64,000 bases of DNA from positions 1,178,001-1,242,000 of the forward strand of contig JAPXFQ010002904.1 in NCBI GenBank assembly GCA_028564705.1. The letters are read 5' to 3'. Shown here one piece after another: positions 55,107-64,000 of this stretch. The stretch is from Apricaphanius iberus. Taxonomy: Eukaryota; Chordata; Actinopteri; Cyprinodontiformes; Aphaniidae. The position numbers were made by a program, and so were the translations under genes. Under the pieces are notes generated by a model. The model did not search any database and was not told the DNA's origin. It worked only from the letters and a program-made list of their open reading frames with translations. Positions within the stretch are counted from its first letter, which is position 1. Each line of letters opens with the position of its first letter.

Positions 55107-56459
55107 CAGAGAAATTACATACTGTATAACCTCTATCCTTCTAATTTCTGTGCAGGGTAGATTCAATATGTAATTGTTCTGAAAAGAAAGTGTGTATGGT
55201 TTCTAACAGCTTTCTTTTAAAAGCTTAAAAGACTAAACTATATTACCATTATGCAAGTATATAGCTTCCTCTATGTAAAGGCTTTAATAGTGATTTAAAT
55301 AACATGGCATTTTCCTGAGAACATGGGGGTTTTGTGCTACTCTGCACTGGAGGATGCTTTTTTTCGGGCTGAATTCTGCCTTTTAAATTGGATGGAATAG
55401 TTATAACTGTTTTGCCTAATAGTATGCACTGATCCATCTTTATCGATCATGACATTGAGAGCCATGCACACATCCTCCGCATCTGAACCTTAGCCAATAA
55501 AACCAATCAGAGCACGGAGAAACACCCTACGGCCACATAGAAGTAGGGGGAGAGGGAGAGAAGACTGGGAAAGAGAAAGACAGGATGGGAGATGAGGGTG
55601 GCATAGGGAAGAAGTCTTTAAGTTAAAACTCAGGATGCATTTCAAGGACACTGAGAGAACACCTCTGAGGACAAGAGCTTGTTTAGAGAGACTCATTTAA
55701 TTTTATTCTGTCTACTACGCACCTCAGAAACAAATGGAGCTCAGAGTGATGATTAACCACAACAGGTTATTCACTGGTGGTGGTGGAAGGAGCTACTGTA
55801 ATTTTTGTACTATAACTTGCTGTTTTTTTTACACACGCATTGGACCATTCATCCTATACAACAATGCGGCTAATTTATAGATTTTTACTGGCTTACGACC
55901 TCCAGGGGCTACTATCGTTCAAAAGTTAGACAGACATGTGGGGTAAGATTATACACAGAAGAAGGTATTTTTTTTATAACTGCGCCCCTCTGAGGCAATG
56001 GAGTTCAAGTTGCTATTGCTCTGCACTTTCTGGTTGTTTGTGTGTGTGTGTGTCCAGCTGTAGAAGCGTTGCACTGCAGGCAGTTATGGGAGATCAGTTG
56101 CCTGAAGAACTTGCATCCACCTCTCTGCTGTTCCCTTGCGTTGCCACTGTGCCTTTTCTTGGGCCACTGTGGTGAGGTGTGCAAGAAGGTTATTTGTGGT
56201 CATGCATTCTTCATAAAGGCTGTCCATAGAGATGTTAAATATTTCAGAGGAGAAGAAAGGTTGTGTTAGTCATAAATGGTACACAGGCCATAAGGTAGTC
56301 AATACAGAAATAAAACATATTTCAGAACTTTATACAGTGTTTTTCAGTTTATTTAACTAAATTAATTATATGTGTAGAACTTTGTCTGTATATACATGTA
56401 TTTATTTGAATATTTCTATCAGTTGTATGTACTTTCATAATCATCAACAATAGTAAAAC
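55107..56459. other. Non-coding stretch
   Basis: No gene supported; frames at 55936-56269 overlap each other and have no domain. A GT run lies at 56037-56053. Confidence 0.5.
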
Positions 56460-56460
56460 A

Positions 56461-57017
56461 TGCCGCTCAGTGATCTTCTCCATCTCATGAAAAGATATCT
56501 TCCCAGACTCTAAAGAGAGTGGCTGCAGGTGAAAAAGCCAGTTTTCCTCTGAAAAGTCAAATCACTTCTGGATGTAACTAATAGCAGTGTTTAAGAAGGC
56601 TGTAAACTCCTACTTGGCAACATTATCTTCAGATGGTGAGAGATGCTGGAGCCTCTGTCGTGTGAGATAACTTTAGAAACCATTATCTCTTCTCTGAATT
56701 AGTCTCCTCAGAAAGGATTCTATGATGCAATAAAGGTCAACAGACGAAGTTACGTTCGTCTCCAGTTTCTTCACCACCTCCTCAAACAAGGACATGATAT
56801 CACTTCAAAAGAGAAGGTACACTTCTACAATGTCTGCCCCATCCTTGAGTCCAGGAGTATCTTCTCTCAACCTGAGCAATGTTTGAAGACGCCTTGGACA
56901 TTCCTCACTAATGCTAATCAGATATGATTTTAGTGGCATCCAATTTTGGAGCAGGCGGGTGATTGCAGGGTTCAGTAACAGCCATCTGGTCACTACATGA
57001 CACAGGAACAAACACAC
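56461..57017 (-). pseudogene. Transposase-like C-terminal relic, one frame with stops only
   Basis: One minus-strand frame runs about 185 codons without an insertion or deletion. It contains TRWLLLNPAITRLLQNWMPL near the start, SDIMSLFEEVVKKLETNV, DLYCIIESFLRRL and FDFSEENWLFHLQPLSLESG, then KISFHEMEKITE at the end. It is interrupted only by four stop codons (after LLF, GF, AK and IQK). The TRWLS(L)-x-x-(A)-x-x-R-L-L opening and the ENWLF...L-P-L ending recall hAT-related or domesticated transposase C-terminal regions of fish, but I cannot assign a family. It could also be a processed or unitary pseudogene of such a protein. Confidence 0.5.
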
Positions 57018-57116
57018 AGCAGTTCAAGTCTATCAATCATTCCTAGATTTAGAGCCAAACATGGAGAAGGAGCTTTCAGTTTCTATTCTCGTCTTATCTG
57101 AAAAAAAAAAACTGAA

Positions 57117-57395
57117 AAAAAACGTCCAGATGACTGCAAAGCTGCTGAAACACTGAATTCTTTTAAATCAAGGCTGAAAACCCATCTGTTTAGAACGCCC
57201 TTTGCATAACCCGTTAATAATAGCTGGAGTATCATATATTTTAATGTGTCCTATGTTTGCTTTCTCCAATGTTGGATTGTATGCTTTTACTGTTGTTTTA
57301 TTGCTGCTTTTATGTTCTAATCACTGAAATCACTTTGAATTGCCTTGTTGGTCAAAGTGTACTATACAAATAAATTTGCTTTTTCTTGCCTTGTC
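57117..57395 (+). mobile_element. L2-type LINE 3' end
   Basis: 57120-57209 encodes the protein's last residues (DDCKAAETLNSFKSRLKTHL, then FRTPFA and stop), the SFKSRLKTHLF hallmark of L2/CR1-clade proteins. It is followed by a 3' UTR ending CACTTTGAATTGCCTTGTTG and a CTATACAAATAAATTTG stretch. A 5'-truncated copy. Confidence 0.7.
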
Positions 57396-58890
57396 TCAAT
57401 GGGAATATCTGCCTTTGCAAAGAATGATGGTGTTTTGAAATCACTGACAAACATGTCTGGATAATTAAAACCTGTTTATTACATTGCCATTAAACATCGA
57501 GAAGTTTCTAAAACCTTTATTGATGTAGACAGAAGCTGGTTGTGGTCTAATTTAGTAAAAAAGTTCAACTGAGGCCACCTTCACAACTAAGTGATTGTTG
57601 ATATCGACCACATCTCCCCGATCCCTGGGCTCTGTTGGAAACTAATGAACTTCCTGGGATTTGTTTATCGTGTTTCTCCGATCACAAGTGCACAGCGTGA
57701 TTTTAAAGATTTGTCCCTCTTTCTGGATCAATGCTGTTTCTGCTTTCTAACTCTGTGTCCTTGTTGCATTGCTTTTTTCAAGTCTGCAATGAGTTCCCTC
57801 TCTCTCTGCTTCTTTCACTGTCCACCTCACAGGTTTGGTTGTTGTTTGTCCCCCCTTTGGCAAGCTGTGGGTGTTGAGTTGTTATGCTGTTTGAATTCAG
57901 GCTCTGAAGCTGCCCAAAAACATACTCTCTTCAAGGCCTCTGGGCCGTTTCTAAGCCAGCTTTCTGTCGGCCCACACAGTTAGGAGCTTAGCAAAGTCAG
58001 GGTTTTTTGTCTGTGTTCTCTCTGGCCTCAGTCTGTTCATCATTCCCTCAGTAAAAAGTCAGTAACCTCAGACTTCTACTGACCTTTACATTCTTTTAAA
58101 ATTGTTTTTGCTAAACTTGTTTCTGGGTCAAACTTTATTATTCTGCACTTAATGGTACAAAAATTAAAAAAATAAAGTTTTTCAAACTAAATGAGGAAAG
58201 TGTAAAATGTTGTAGACATTACTGTAGATTTTACATTTTATAAATATAGTCATAGTTTAATTTTAAACGGGTTGGGGGAAGGGTAAATTATATTATGGAG
58301 AGTACGCTTGTTATCATGGGTGCAAGGATTTTTTTAACAAGGCACATACAATGACATTTTTCCTTCACATTTCCAAAATATTTTCAGATAAAAAATAAAC
58401 AAAAAACAACTCTCTCAGTGTTATTCTTCCTACACTTACTTAATCAGTGTGTGCCCTCTCGCTTCTTAGGGCTGCGGCCATTGCATTTTCATTTTTCAGC
58501 CCCCTGTCCTTACCTCAGAAAAATGAATGATCGAAGACCGAGATGGATACGGAGGAAATGCTGCTACTCAAATTGTTGATAAGGCGTTGTAGCATCGTAT
58601 AAACAGGTGATGTCTGGCCAAATTTCCACGAGTCTGTCTTCTAAAATGTAATCTCCATGGGCTCCCATCTTGGAATCATGTGAGCGGAGATTGCGTTTTG
58701 ATTGGTCACTTTAATATTTGGCCTCAGCGGACAGCTCAAGTAGAGTGCACAGGGTGTTTTTCGACTCACGAGGCAAAAAAAATATAAAACCTGTTTGAGT
58801 TTCACCTCAGCGTCTCATCATGTAGAAAACTCTCCAAAAATTGGCCGCACAGCGAGCTAACTGCTGAGCAAACGGCCTTGAATGACTGTT
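57396..58890. other. Non-coding stretch
   Basis: No supportable gene. The 130-codon frame 57591-57983 is Cys/Phe/Leu-rich with no recognised domain or splice context. 58650-58780 may already belong to the Myb-bearing element that follows. Confidence 0.5.
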
Positions 58891-58893
58891 AGC

Positions 58894-59187
58894 TCAGCAG
58901 ATTGGGCTTGTGTCCTGCAGGCTTAAGGATCCTCGTGGGGTTGATGTCTGTGATACGATGTGCTGGGTTGCATATAAAGCGTGGGACTGAATAGTCCGTG
59001 GAAAACAGAGAAAATAGATGGACATAACTTGTCTTTTATACCAATTGAACTTTCGCTGCTCAAGTCTTTTAGCGAGCTGCTCCAAAAGGTGGCTGTCCTT
59101 AGGAGTCCCCATGAACTTTCTGTTGATCTGCTCTTTAGCTCTAACAGCCAGAAGCTCCTGGACTTCTGCATCAATACAGTTAGCCAT
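58894..59187 (-). pseudogene. Myb/SANT-like Harbinger accessory protein, truncated
   Basis: Starts at the minus-strand ATG at 59187 with MANCIDAEVQELLAVRAKEQ. Then comes INRKFMGTPKDSHLLEQLAK and LEQRKFNWYKRQV. This is the pattern of a Myb-like trihelix (Trp/Thr-x-x-EVQ-x-LL-x-x-x-A-x-x-x-I ... GT-x-x-x ... LA-x-x-(L)-x-x-R-G(F)-x-R(T)-x-x-Q(V)) carried by the second gene of PIF/Harbinger elements. The domain breaks off after KRQV, where a GT could be a donor; the rest of the frame is unrelated. No nuclease gene is seen nearby. Confidence 0.5.
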
Positions 59188-59363
59188 CTAAGCTGACAAA
59201 GTTTAGAAATACTAAAATAAATCCCCATGTTTACCTGAATTTTACATACTGTTGCCGGCAGGCGCTCAGCGTACATTCAACACATCATTATGACATCACA
59301 CTCTGTTGCGACTTCATTCATAAGACTGGCGTTGCTGCAATATTGCAGTAATATTACTAACAA
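59188..59363. other. Short flank of the Myb relic
   Basis: No inverted end could be matched to the other side. Confidence 0.4.
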
Positions 59364-59470
59364 GTAGTGATGGGTATATGAGGCCTCATGAAGCCTTGTG
59401 GCACATTGCCCAAACAGTATTGATACTGTGTTGCTACTGTGTTAGTGTACTGGCATCTGCTGGATCTTAA
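59364..59470 (+). repeat. Fragment of a dispersed fish DNA repeat
   Basis: Begins TAGTGATGGGTATATGAGGC and CTCATGAAGCCT, the start word of a common hAT-like short element. It decays after about 100 bp; no right end was found. Confidence 0.45.
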
Positions 59471-60184
59471 ATATCATTGCAGGCAACCTAATTGACCCTA
59501 ATTAGACTCAGCTAACCTACTGATACAGTGACCTAGTATGTATAGTAAAATTGTTTATGCACTTGTAATTGTACACTGCGTATTTTAACATCTTAATCCA
59601 GGTTTAAAATATGTTAAATTTAAAATATATCATAAGAAATAATTTGAATGTGTGTCACAATTTATGAAAAAGTTAAAATGAAGGTGATGTTGCTATAGAT
59701 TGGCTTTGAGGCAGACTGTCTTTCATTATTTTCATTTTTAAAAAATTGTTTCACAAAAGTCTTAGCATTGAAGCAATTCGGTTTTTTTTGTTAGAAGCAA
59801 TTTCTTCTACTCTAAAAAAACATGTTCGCACGGGAGGATAAAGACAATGACAGGCTGAAGTAGTGTGGATATGTGTGCCGTTGGTTTCCCCAGTATTGCA
59901 AAGGATCCTGTGATTTCAGAATATTAATTTCTGCCAGGTATAATTGGCTCTGGGGTTGCTGATGTATTCATGAATAAAAGTGACCATGAGGAAATCGTAT
60001 AGTGTCAGTATGCCTGCATCTATTCAAGTCACATGTGTGGTCTCCTGATTTTCATGCTTGACTTAGTTAAGTCTCAGCATATAAGGCATGCTTTATTAAT
60101 ATATAACAGTTTAGTAGAATAAATTGGACATGTAACCTGCAGAAAACCAGATGGCCCATACTGGCACTTCCTCTGCAAATGAAG
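59471..60184. other. Short non-coding stretch
   Basis: AT-rich, nothing recognised. Confidence 0.5.
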
Positions 60185-60228
60185 TTCCTAACGGATAAAT
60201 AAAGTGAATTTGAATTGAATTGAATAAC
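60185..60228 (+). repeat. LINE-type tail with TGAAT repeat
   Basis: AACGGATAAATAAAGTGAAT followed by TTGAATTGAATTGAATA, a typical 3' end of fish LINEs/SINEs. Confidence 0.5.
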
Positions 60229-60547
60229 TCAAACTAAAAATTAATTTGAAATGGACTTAAATTCCGATTAAGAAAAAAACTGAAAGGAACGGGATGAAAC
60301 AAGGAAATAAAAGCAAATACTGCATTTGTCAATGTAAGCACAAAATGACCCTATACGGTAAAAACCTTACGTTTTCTTTCTGGCTCTATGATGTAGGCTC
60401 ACCGGAAATTCGTTTGGTTCAAAAGATAAACTTTAGGCAGAGGAGAAACCCGTTAACAGATGGAGATGCTCCTGCTCTTAAACACAGTTGGACACTTCAG
60501 TGACAAGTGATACAGCAGCTGTATCAGTCATGTGACTATTTCTTACA

Positions 60548-60969
60548 ACGTGTCCACACCAAACGTGATAAGAGCGACTAGAGCTTCAGGTTTACATGTA
60601 AAATCAATGGAGGAGGACGATGAAGCACGACTTGGGGTCCCGCGACACTTCAGAAGCAGATTTCCGTCGCGAAAAAGCTTTTCTGCCTGATTTGCGCGAA
60701 CAATTCACGCTACAGATGCGATGGAAAATTTGCGCTGCATTTTATGTGGTGCATTTTGTGCATTCGTGCTCATGGCGTCTATCGCTCGAGTTGGAAAAAT
60801 CTGAACTCCAGCATCAAATCGCGCTGCGACAACTGTCAGTGATTCTGTGACTGTCATGGAGTCACAGCCTCAGCAGGACATGGAGGATATACTGATAAAC
60901 ATCGTGGCTAATCACAGCGAGCTACATGACACAAGCTGTTTTCAATACAGAGACAGGAAAAATAAATAA
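60548..60969 (+). mobile_element. Harbinger-type fragment with MADF start
   Basis: The beginning GTGTCCACACCAAACGTGAT followed by CG-rich sequence with TGTAAAATCAATGGAGG is the usual left part of a fish Harbinger family. 110 codons of overlapping frame (60620-60850) have no meaning. The real coding start follows at 60856. The right part of the element is missing. Confidence 0.5.
60856..60969 (+). pseudogene. MADF-type accessory protein, first 37 residues
   Basis: MESQPQQDMEDILINIVANH, then SELHDTSCFQYRDRKNK and stop. The (E)D-x-L-I-x-x-V-x-x-(H/Y)-x-E-L-(Y)D-x-x-x-x-x-Y-(K)D pattern is the first half of a MADF DNA-binding domain. It ends where an A-rich tract (AAAAATAAATAAAT) replaces the second half, so the protein is truncated. 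It is the same kind of gene as the relic at 18128-18292 but a different subfamily. Confidence 0.5.
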
Positions 60970-62580
60970 ATATTATAAATACTGTAGGTTAAACTATTTA
61001 GACAGGAATGCTCTTAAGAGGTTTGTGGGTGGCTCTTAAAAGAGCCGTTGTTGCTGTAAAAGCACCTCTCGGCCTAGAAGTCAGCCTTGAAACAGCTTCC
61101 TCACCTGGTTTCCTGGTAGTAGCTCCTACACCATGTCCCACACTGCTCAAATATGCCCAAAAAGTGGAAAATATTTTGGAAATGTGAGGAAACAATTTTA
61201 TTATATGCCCCCTGTTAAATTCCTGAGCCCATGACAACAGTTTTACTCCCCACACTATCATTTTACCCTCTCCCTAACCTGTTTTCCAGCTCGTTTTGTT
61301 ATTAATTGTGCCCTCAGATTAAAGACATTAACACCATACAATTGGGATATTCCAAACACAGCAAAGAAATTACAGTCAAAAAGAACCTGTTTTGACTAAC
61401 ATGCAAAACATTACAGTAATGGCTTTCATTGTACCGTAGAAATGGTTTTGTAACCCTTTCTAGACTGAAAATATCTATTTTTTCTCATTTGTTCTTAATT
61501 TTTAATAGATCAGGGCAAGTTTTAATGGTTTTTGAGATCTTTCATGTTGACGGACTTGATTTATTTAAATGATATCTTGATTCTACAGTTATAGACTACT
61601 TTGTGTTGAATACATAAATAAAAGGTATGTGGTTTTAATTTGACGAAATGTGAAAAAGCTAAATAAAGTATGAAAAAATTTGCATGGCCCTTTTGTTGCA
61701 TTTCAGGCATGCACATATGATCTGGGAGTTGTTCATTAAACAAGGATATCATATGAAAACATTAGTGCACAAAATTCTGTCCAAAATGTAGTAGTTGTTG
61801 TGCTACAGAAAAAAGGTGTTGACAAAATTGAGAAAAAAACTCAATGCAATCTGCTGGGATTCCTTACATACAAAATTTTTAATTGATTGGAATGTTTATA
61901 TAATTGTATTGAAATGACTTGTTCTAAAATGCCTGAGATTACATTTGTTGCGAATTGCAACTATATAAATTAAAGTGAATTGAATTGAATGGCTTTATTT
62001 TTTATGGTTCCTCATCTTCATATGTAAGCCACCTGGTACACAGGATAATATTACCACCTACAAAAAGAATAAAATGTTTATGTATGATGATTTCGCCTGT
62101 AAAGATAAAACTGCAGTAAGGAAGCTGCTAACAAAAGACTTATATTCAGGGGGGTAGGGGTAACAGTAACAGTATCTCCCACTGCGTATAACTTCTGTGA
62201 TTCATATCTGCTGTCACCATGACCTTTATGCAAATGTGTAATTGCCTCATCAGAGACGTCAATAACTTCATTCTGAGTGAAAAGGCTAAAAAAGGTAGAA
62301 CAGAGTGAGCCAGGGTGCAGGAAGCACCAAAATAAATCTGCAGAGGAGGTGAAAAGTATAGCTTCTGAACAGGTTTGAGTGTGCAATCTTTCTCCTTTAG
62401 CACTAACAAGGTCCAAGGGAGCATTTTATTAGCAGATTTAAACCATGGCTACAACTTCAGCTGATAATCATACTTGAATGAATTTAGTAGATGATTTAAA
62501 CACTAAACAGAGGAGTAGCTGGAATTCTGCCAACAGAATAAGAATATAGCTGCTTTACAGTAAGAATTGCACACTATTTT
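60970..62580. other. Non-coding stretch
   Basis: No gene supported. A LINE-type tail with TGAAT repeats lies at about 61945-61990. Frames at 60998-61261, 61561-61752 and 62078-62424 minus are short and featureless. Confidence 0.5.
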
Positions 62581-62581
62581 T

Positions 62582-62830
62582 GCCTTGATCTCACATGGAG
62601 AGTGCAAGGCAGTTCGCTCAACCAATCTACATGTGTTTTGTGGGCTTGGAGCGCCAGTTCTTTCCCCATGTGGAGGAGTTTAAATATCTGGGGGTGTTGT
62701 TCATGAATAAGGGAAAAATGGAACAGAAGATTGATAGGCAGATTGGTGCAGCATCTGGAGTGATGTGAGCGTACCGGTCGATTGTGGTTACCCAGCTTTT
62801 CTGTAAGCCTTGGTATCCATTCCATGTCTG
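62582..62830 (+). mobile_element. Rex3-like fragment with internal deletion
   Basis: 62590-62645 in the sense direction matches the motif A region of copy (1) (minus 32800-32750; words CAACCAATCTACATGTG and TTTTGTGGGCTTGG). Directly after it, 62655-62750 encodes PHVEEFKYLGVLFMNKGKME, then QKIDRQIGAASGVM, which lies about 150 codons further in the protein. The palm with the catalytic Asp pair is therefore missing. Confidence 0.65.
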
Positions 62831-62884
62831 ACAGTCTTCAAGCTCCATTCTTGCTTGATCCTTGCTTCATATTCTTGCTCAGTT

Positions 62885-63096
62885 ACATCTACTGTAGTGC
62901 AACATGCTGGTGAAATTATGGCTGTTGTTGAGCTGACCAATCACAGGCATAAACTCTTCGTTGAAGGATAGTTAAGATATTACGCTGTACTCTGTCCGTC
63001 GTAGTGTAGGTGACGGAGAGCCCTTGCATCGACGGATAATGGCGTTGCGTCTGTCCGTTTTAACGTAGACAGAGAAGTATAAATTAGCCTTAATGT
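62885..63096 (-). repeat. End of a DNA transposon
   Basis: In reverse complement it starts TAAGGCTAATTTATACTTCT and continues with CGTC/CGGACG-rich words (ACGTTAAAACGGACAGACGC). This is the left end of a widespread fish DNA element. No partner end lies in the window. Confidence 0.5.
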
Positions 63097-63489
63097 GTCC
63101 ATTACCTCTGTAACATCTCATCCCTTTCACTCAAGCCTTCATGGAACAGCTTAGCAACAAGCATATGTTTAACAGATATGACGTGTTGAGTCTACATACT
63201 TGGCATGACATGTGCTGAAAACATGTTTGTCTACTAAGATCTTGATTTAATTTTATAAAAATAAGAATGTTTTTATTGTTAAAATTAAGAAAAACCTTAG
63301 CTGTTTCACTGTTTCAGAGTGCCATGGAAAGAGCCCTTATTGCATTATCATCTAAAACAATTTCTTAAAAACTCCTTCACTGAAAATCATGACAAACTTT
63401 TTTTTTAATACAATCATTCATTGAGTTTTATTAGCATGTCGTATGTGAATTTTTTTCTGCAAACCCGATACCCTGCATTCGTTAGAGAA
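63097..63489. other. Short non-coding stretch
   Basis: AT-rich, nothing recognised. Confidence 0.5.
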
Positions 63490-64000
63490 AGAAAATTATA
63501 TTCAATTCAATTCAGTTTATTAAAAAGCGTCAATTCACAACAGATGTAACCTTCAGGTACTTTAAAAGAAAAGTAATTTCAGTACGATTATACAAACATT
63601 CCAATCATTTAAAAGTTTTCTATGTAGGGAATCAAGCAGATTGCGGTGAGTCATTGGCGTGAGGTTTTGCCCAGAACACGCAGAGTCCAACATTGCAAAG
63701 ATGGATTGCAAAGAGTCCACAGCAATCCCTCAGTAATCCCTCATACTGAGCAAGCATGTAGCAACAGTGGAGACGAAAAACTCCCCTTAAACAGGAGGAA
63801 ACCTCTGGCAGAACCTGACTACCGGTCAGGTAGTACCGGACCGGTTGTACCGGAGTACAACTGGTCATCTGCCACGATCGTCTGGGGGTTTGAGAAGGCA
63901 GAGAAGAGACACAAAAATGAATAAAAGAACTGATGTAGGAATACTTTATATATTAAAGAAAGTAAAAAGTTGACAACAAGAAATGGAGGATGCTTGGTCA
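63490..64000 (-). repeat. Dispersed fish repeat
   Basis: TTCAATTCAATTCAGTTTATT, then CAATTCACAACA, then GAGCAAGCATGTAGCAACAG, TGGAGACGAAAAACTCCCC and AGGAGGAAACCTCTGGCAGA occur in the fixed order of a very common percomorph interspersed repeat (from memory). A G/C palindrome-like patch (ACCGGACCGGTTGTACCGG) lies at 63835-63852. The frames at 63632-63924 are its by-products. It may extend past the window. Confidence 0.55.

Noticed and set aside
57591..57983. 130-codon Cys/Leu/Phe-rich frame, membrane-protein-like
   Set aside because: T-rich DNA gives hydrophobic frames by chance; no signal, topology or splice support.
1..64000. CRISPR arrays, operons, bacterial promoters or terminators
   Set aside because: The sequence is a vertebrate nuclear repeat landscape; no regular spacer-repeat pattern was seen.

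Overview
The window looks like a gene-poor, repeat-rich piece of a teleost (probably percomorph) fish nuclear genome. It is AT-rich, long open frames are absent, and almost everything recognisable is a decayed mobile element of the fish type: Rex1- and Rex3-like, L2-like and L1-like retrotransposons, several Tc1/mariner relics, PIF/Harbinger-type pieces, hAT elements with 8-bp duplications, and short DNA elements flanked by TTAA. I found no host protein gene, no rRNA or tRNA gene and no CRISPR array. The family names are assigned by eye from motifs and remembered repeats, not from a search.

Layout. 1-8190 is mostly unique AT-rich DNA with a Tc1 relic (1738-2330). 8194-18566 is one nested block: the outermost layer is a Harbinger-type transposon with matching inverted ends and TTA on both sides; inside it lies an internally deleted L2 LINE, and an 8.3-kb LTR element (9797-18115) with a perfect 4-bp duplication (CTGT). 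That LTR element has near-identical LTRs, a tRNA-Trp-like primer site and a polypurine tract, but no recognisable gag, pol or env. It carries a third, older LTR in its middle and a run of related RNA-type hairpins near its 3' end. 19-26 kb holds two TTAA-flanked elements, a Rex1 relic, a 130-bp retrocopy with a 12-bp duplication and another inverted-repeat element.

27.6-34.2 kb carries two Rex3-like copies on the minus strand. 36.3-39.3 kb has a Tc1 relic followed by an apparent deletion derivative of a two-gene DNA transposon (a THAP exon facing a small spliced gene). 41-44 kb has two more short inverted-repeat elements, a Tc1 end and a decayed transposase-like frame. 47.4-51.6 kb has two hAT elements, a gutted L1 and a Tc1 relic. 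53.7-55.1 kb is the best-preserved DNA transposon, a Tc1/mariner DD34E element that lacks its outer 3' arm. The rest holds transposase and LINE fragments separated by AT-rich sequence with no visible genes.

Nothing here forms an operon or pathway. The units work, or once worked, as selfish elements: LINE copies that are nearly all internally deleted, DNA-transposon copies that have lost the transposase but kept ends or accessory DNA-binding genes, and one large non-coding LTR element that would have depended on proteins made elsewhere. The LTR element and its hairpins are the part I would look at first.
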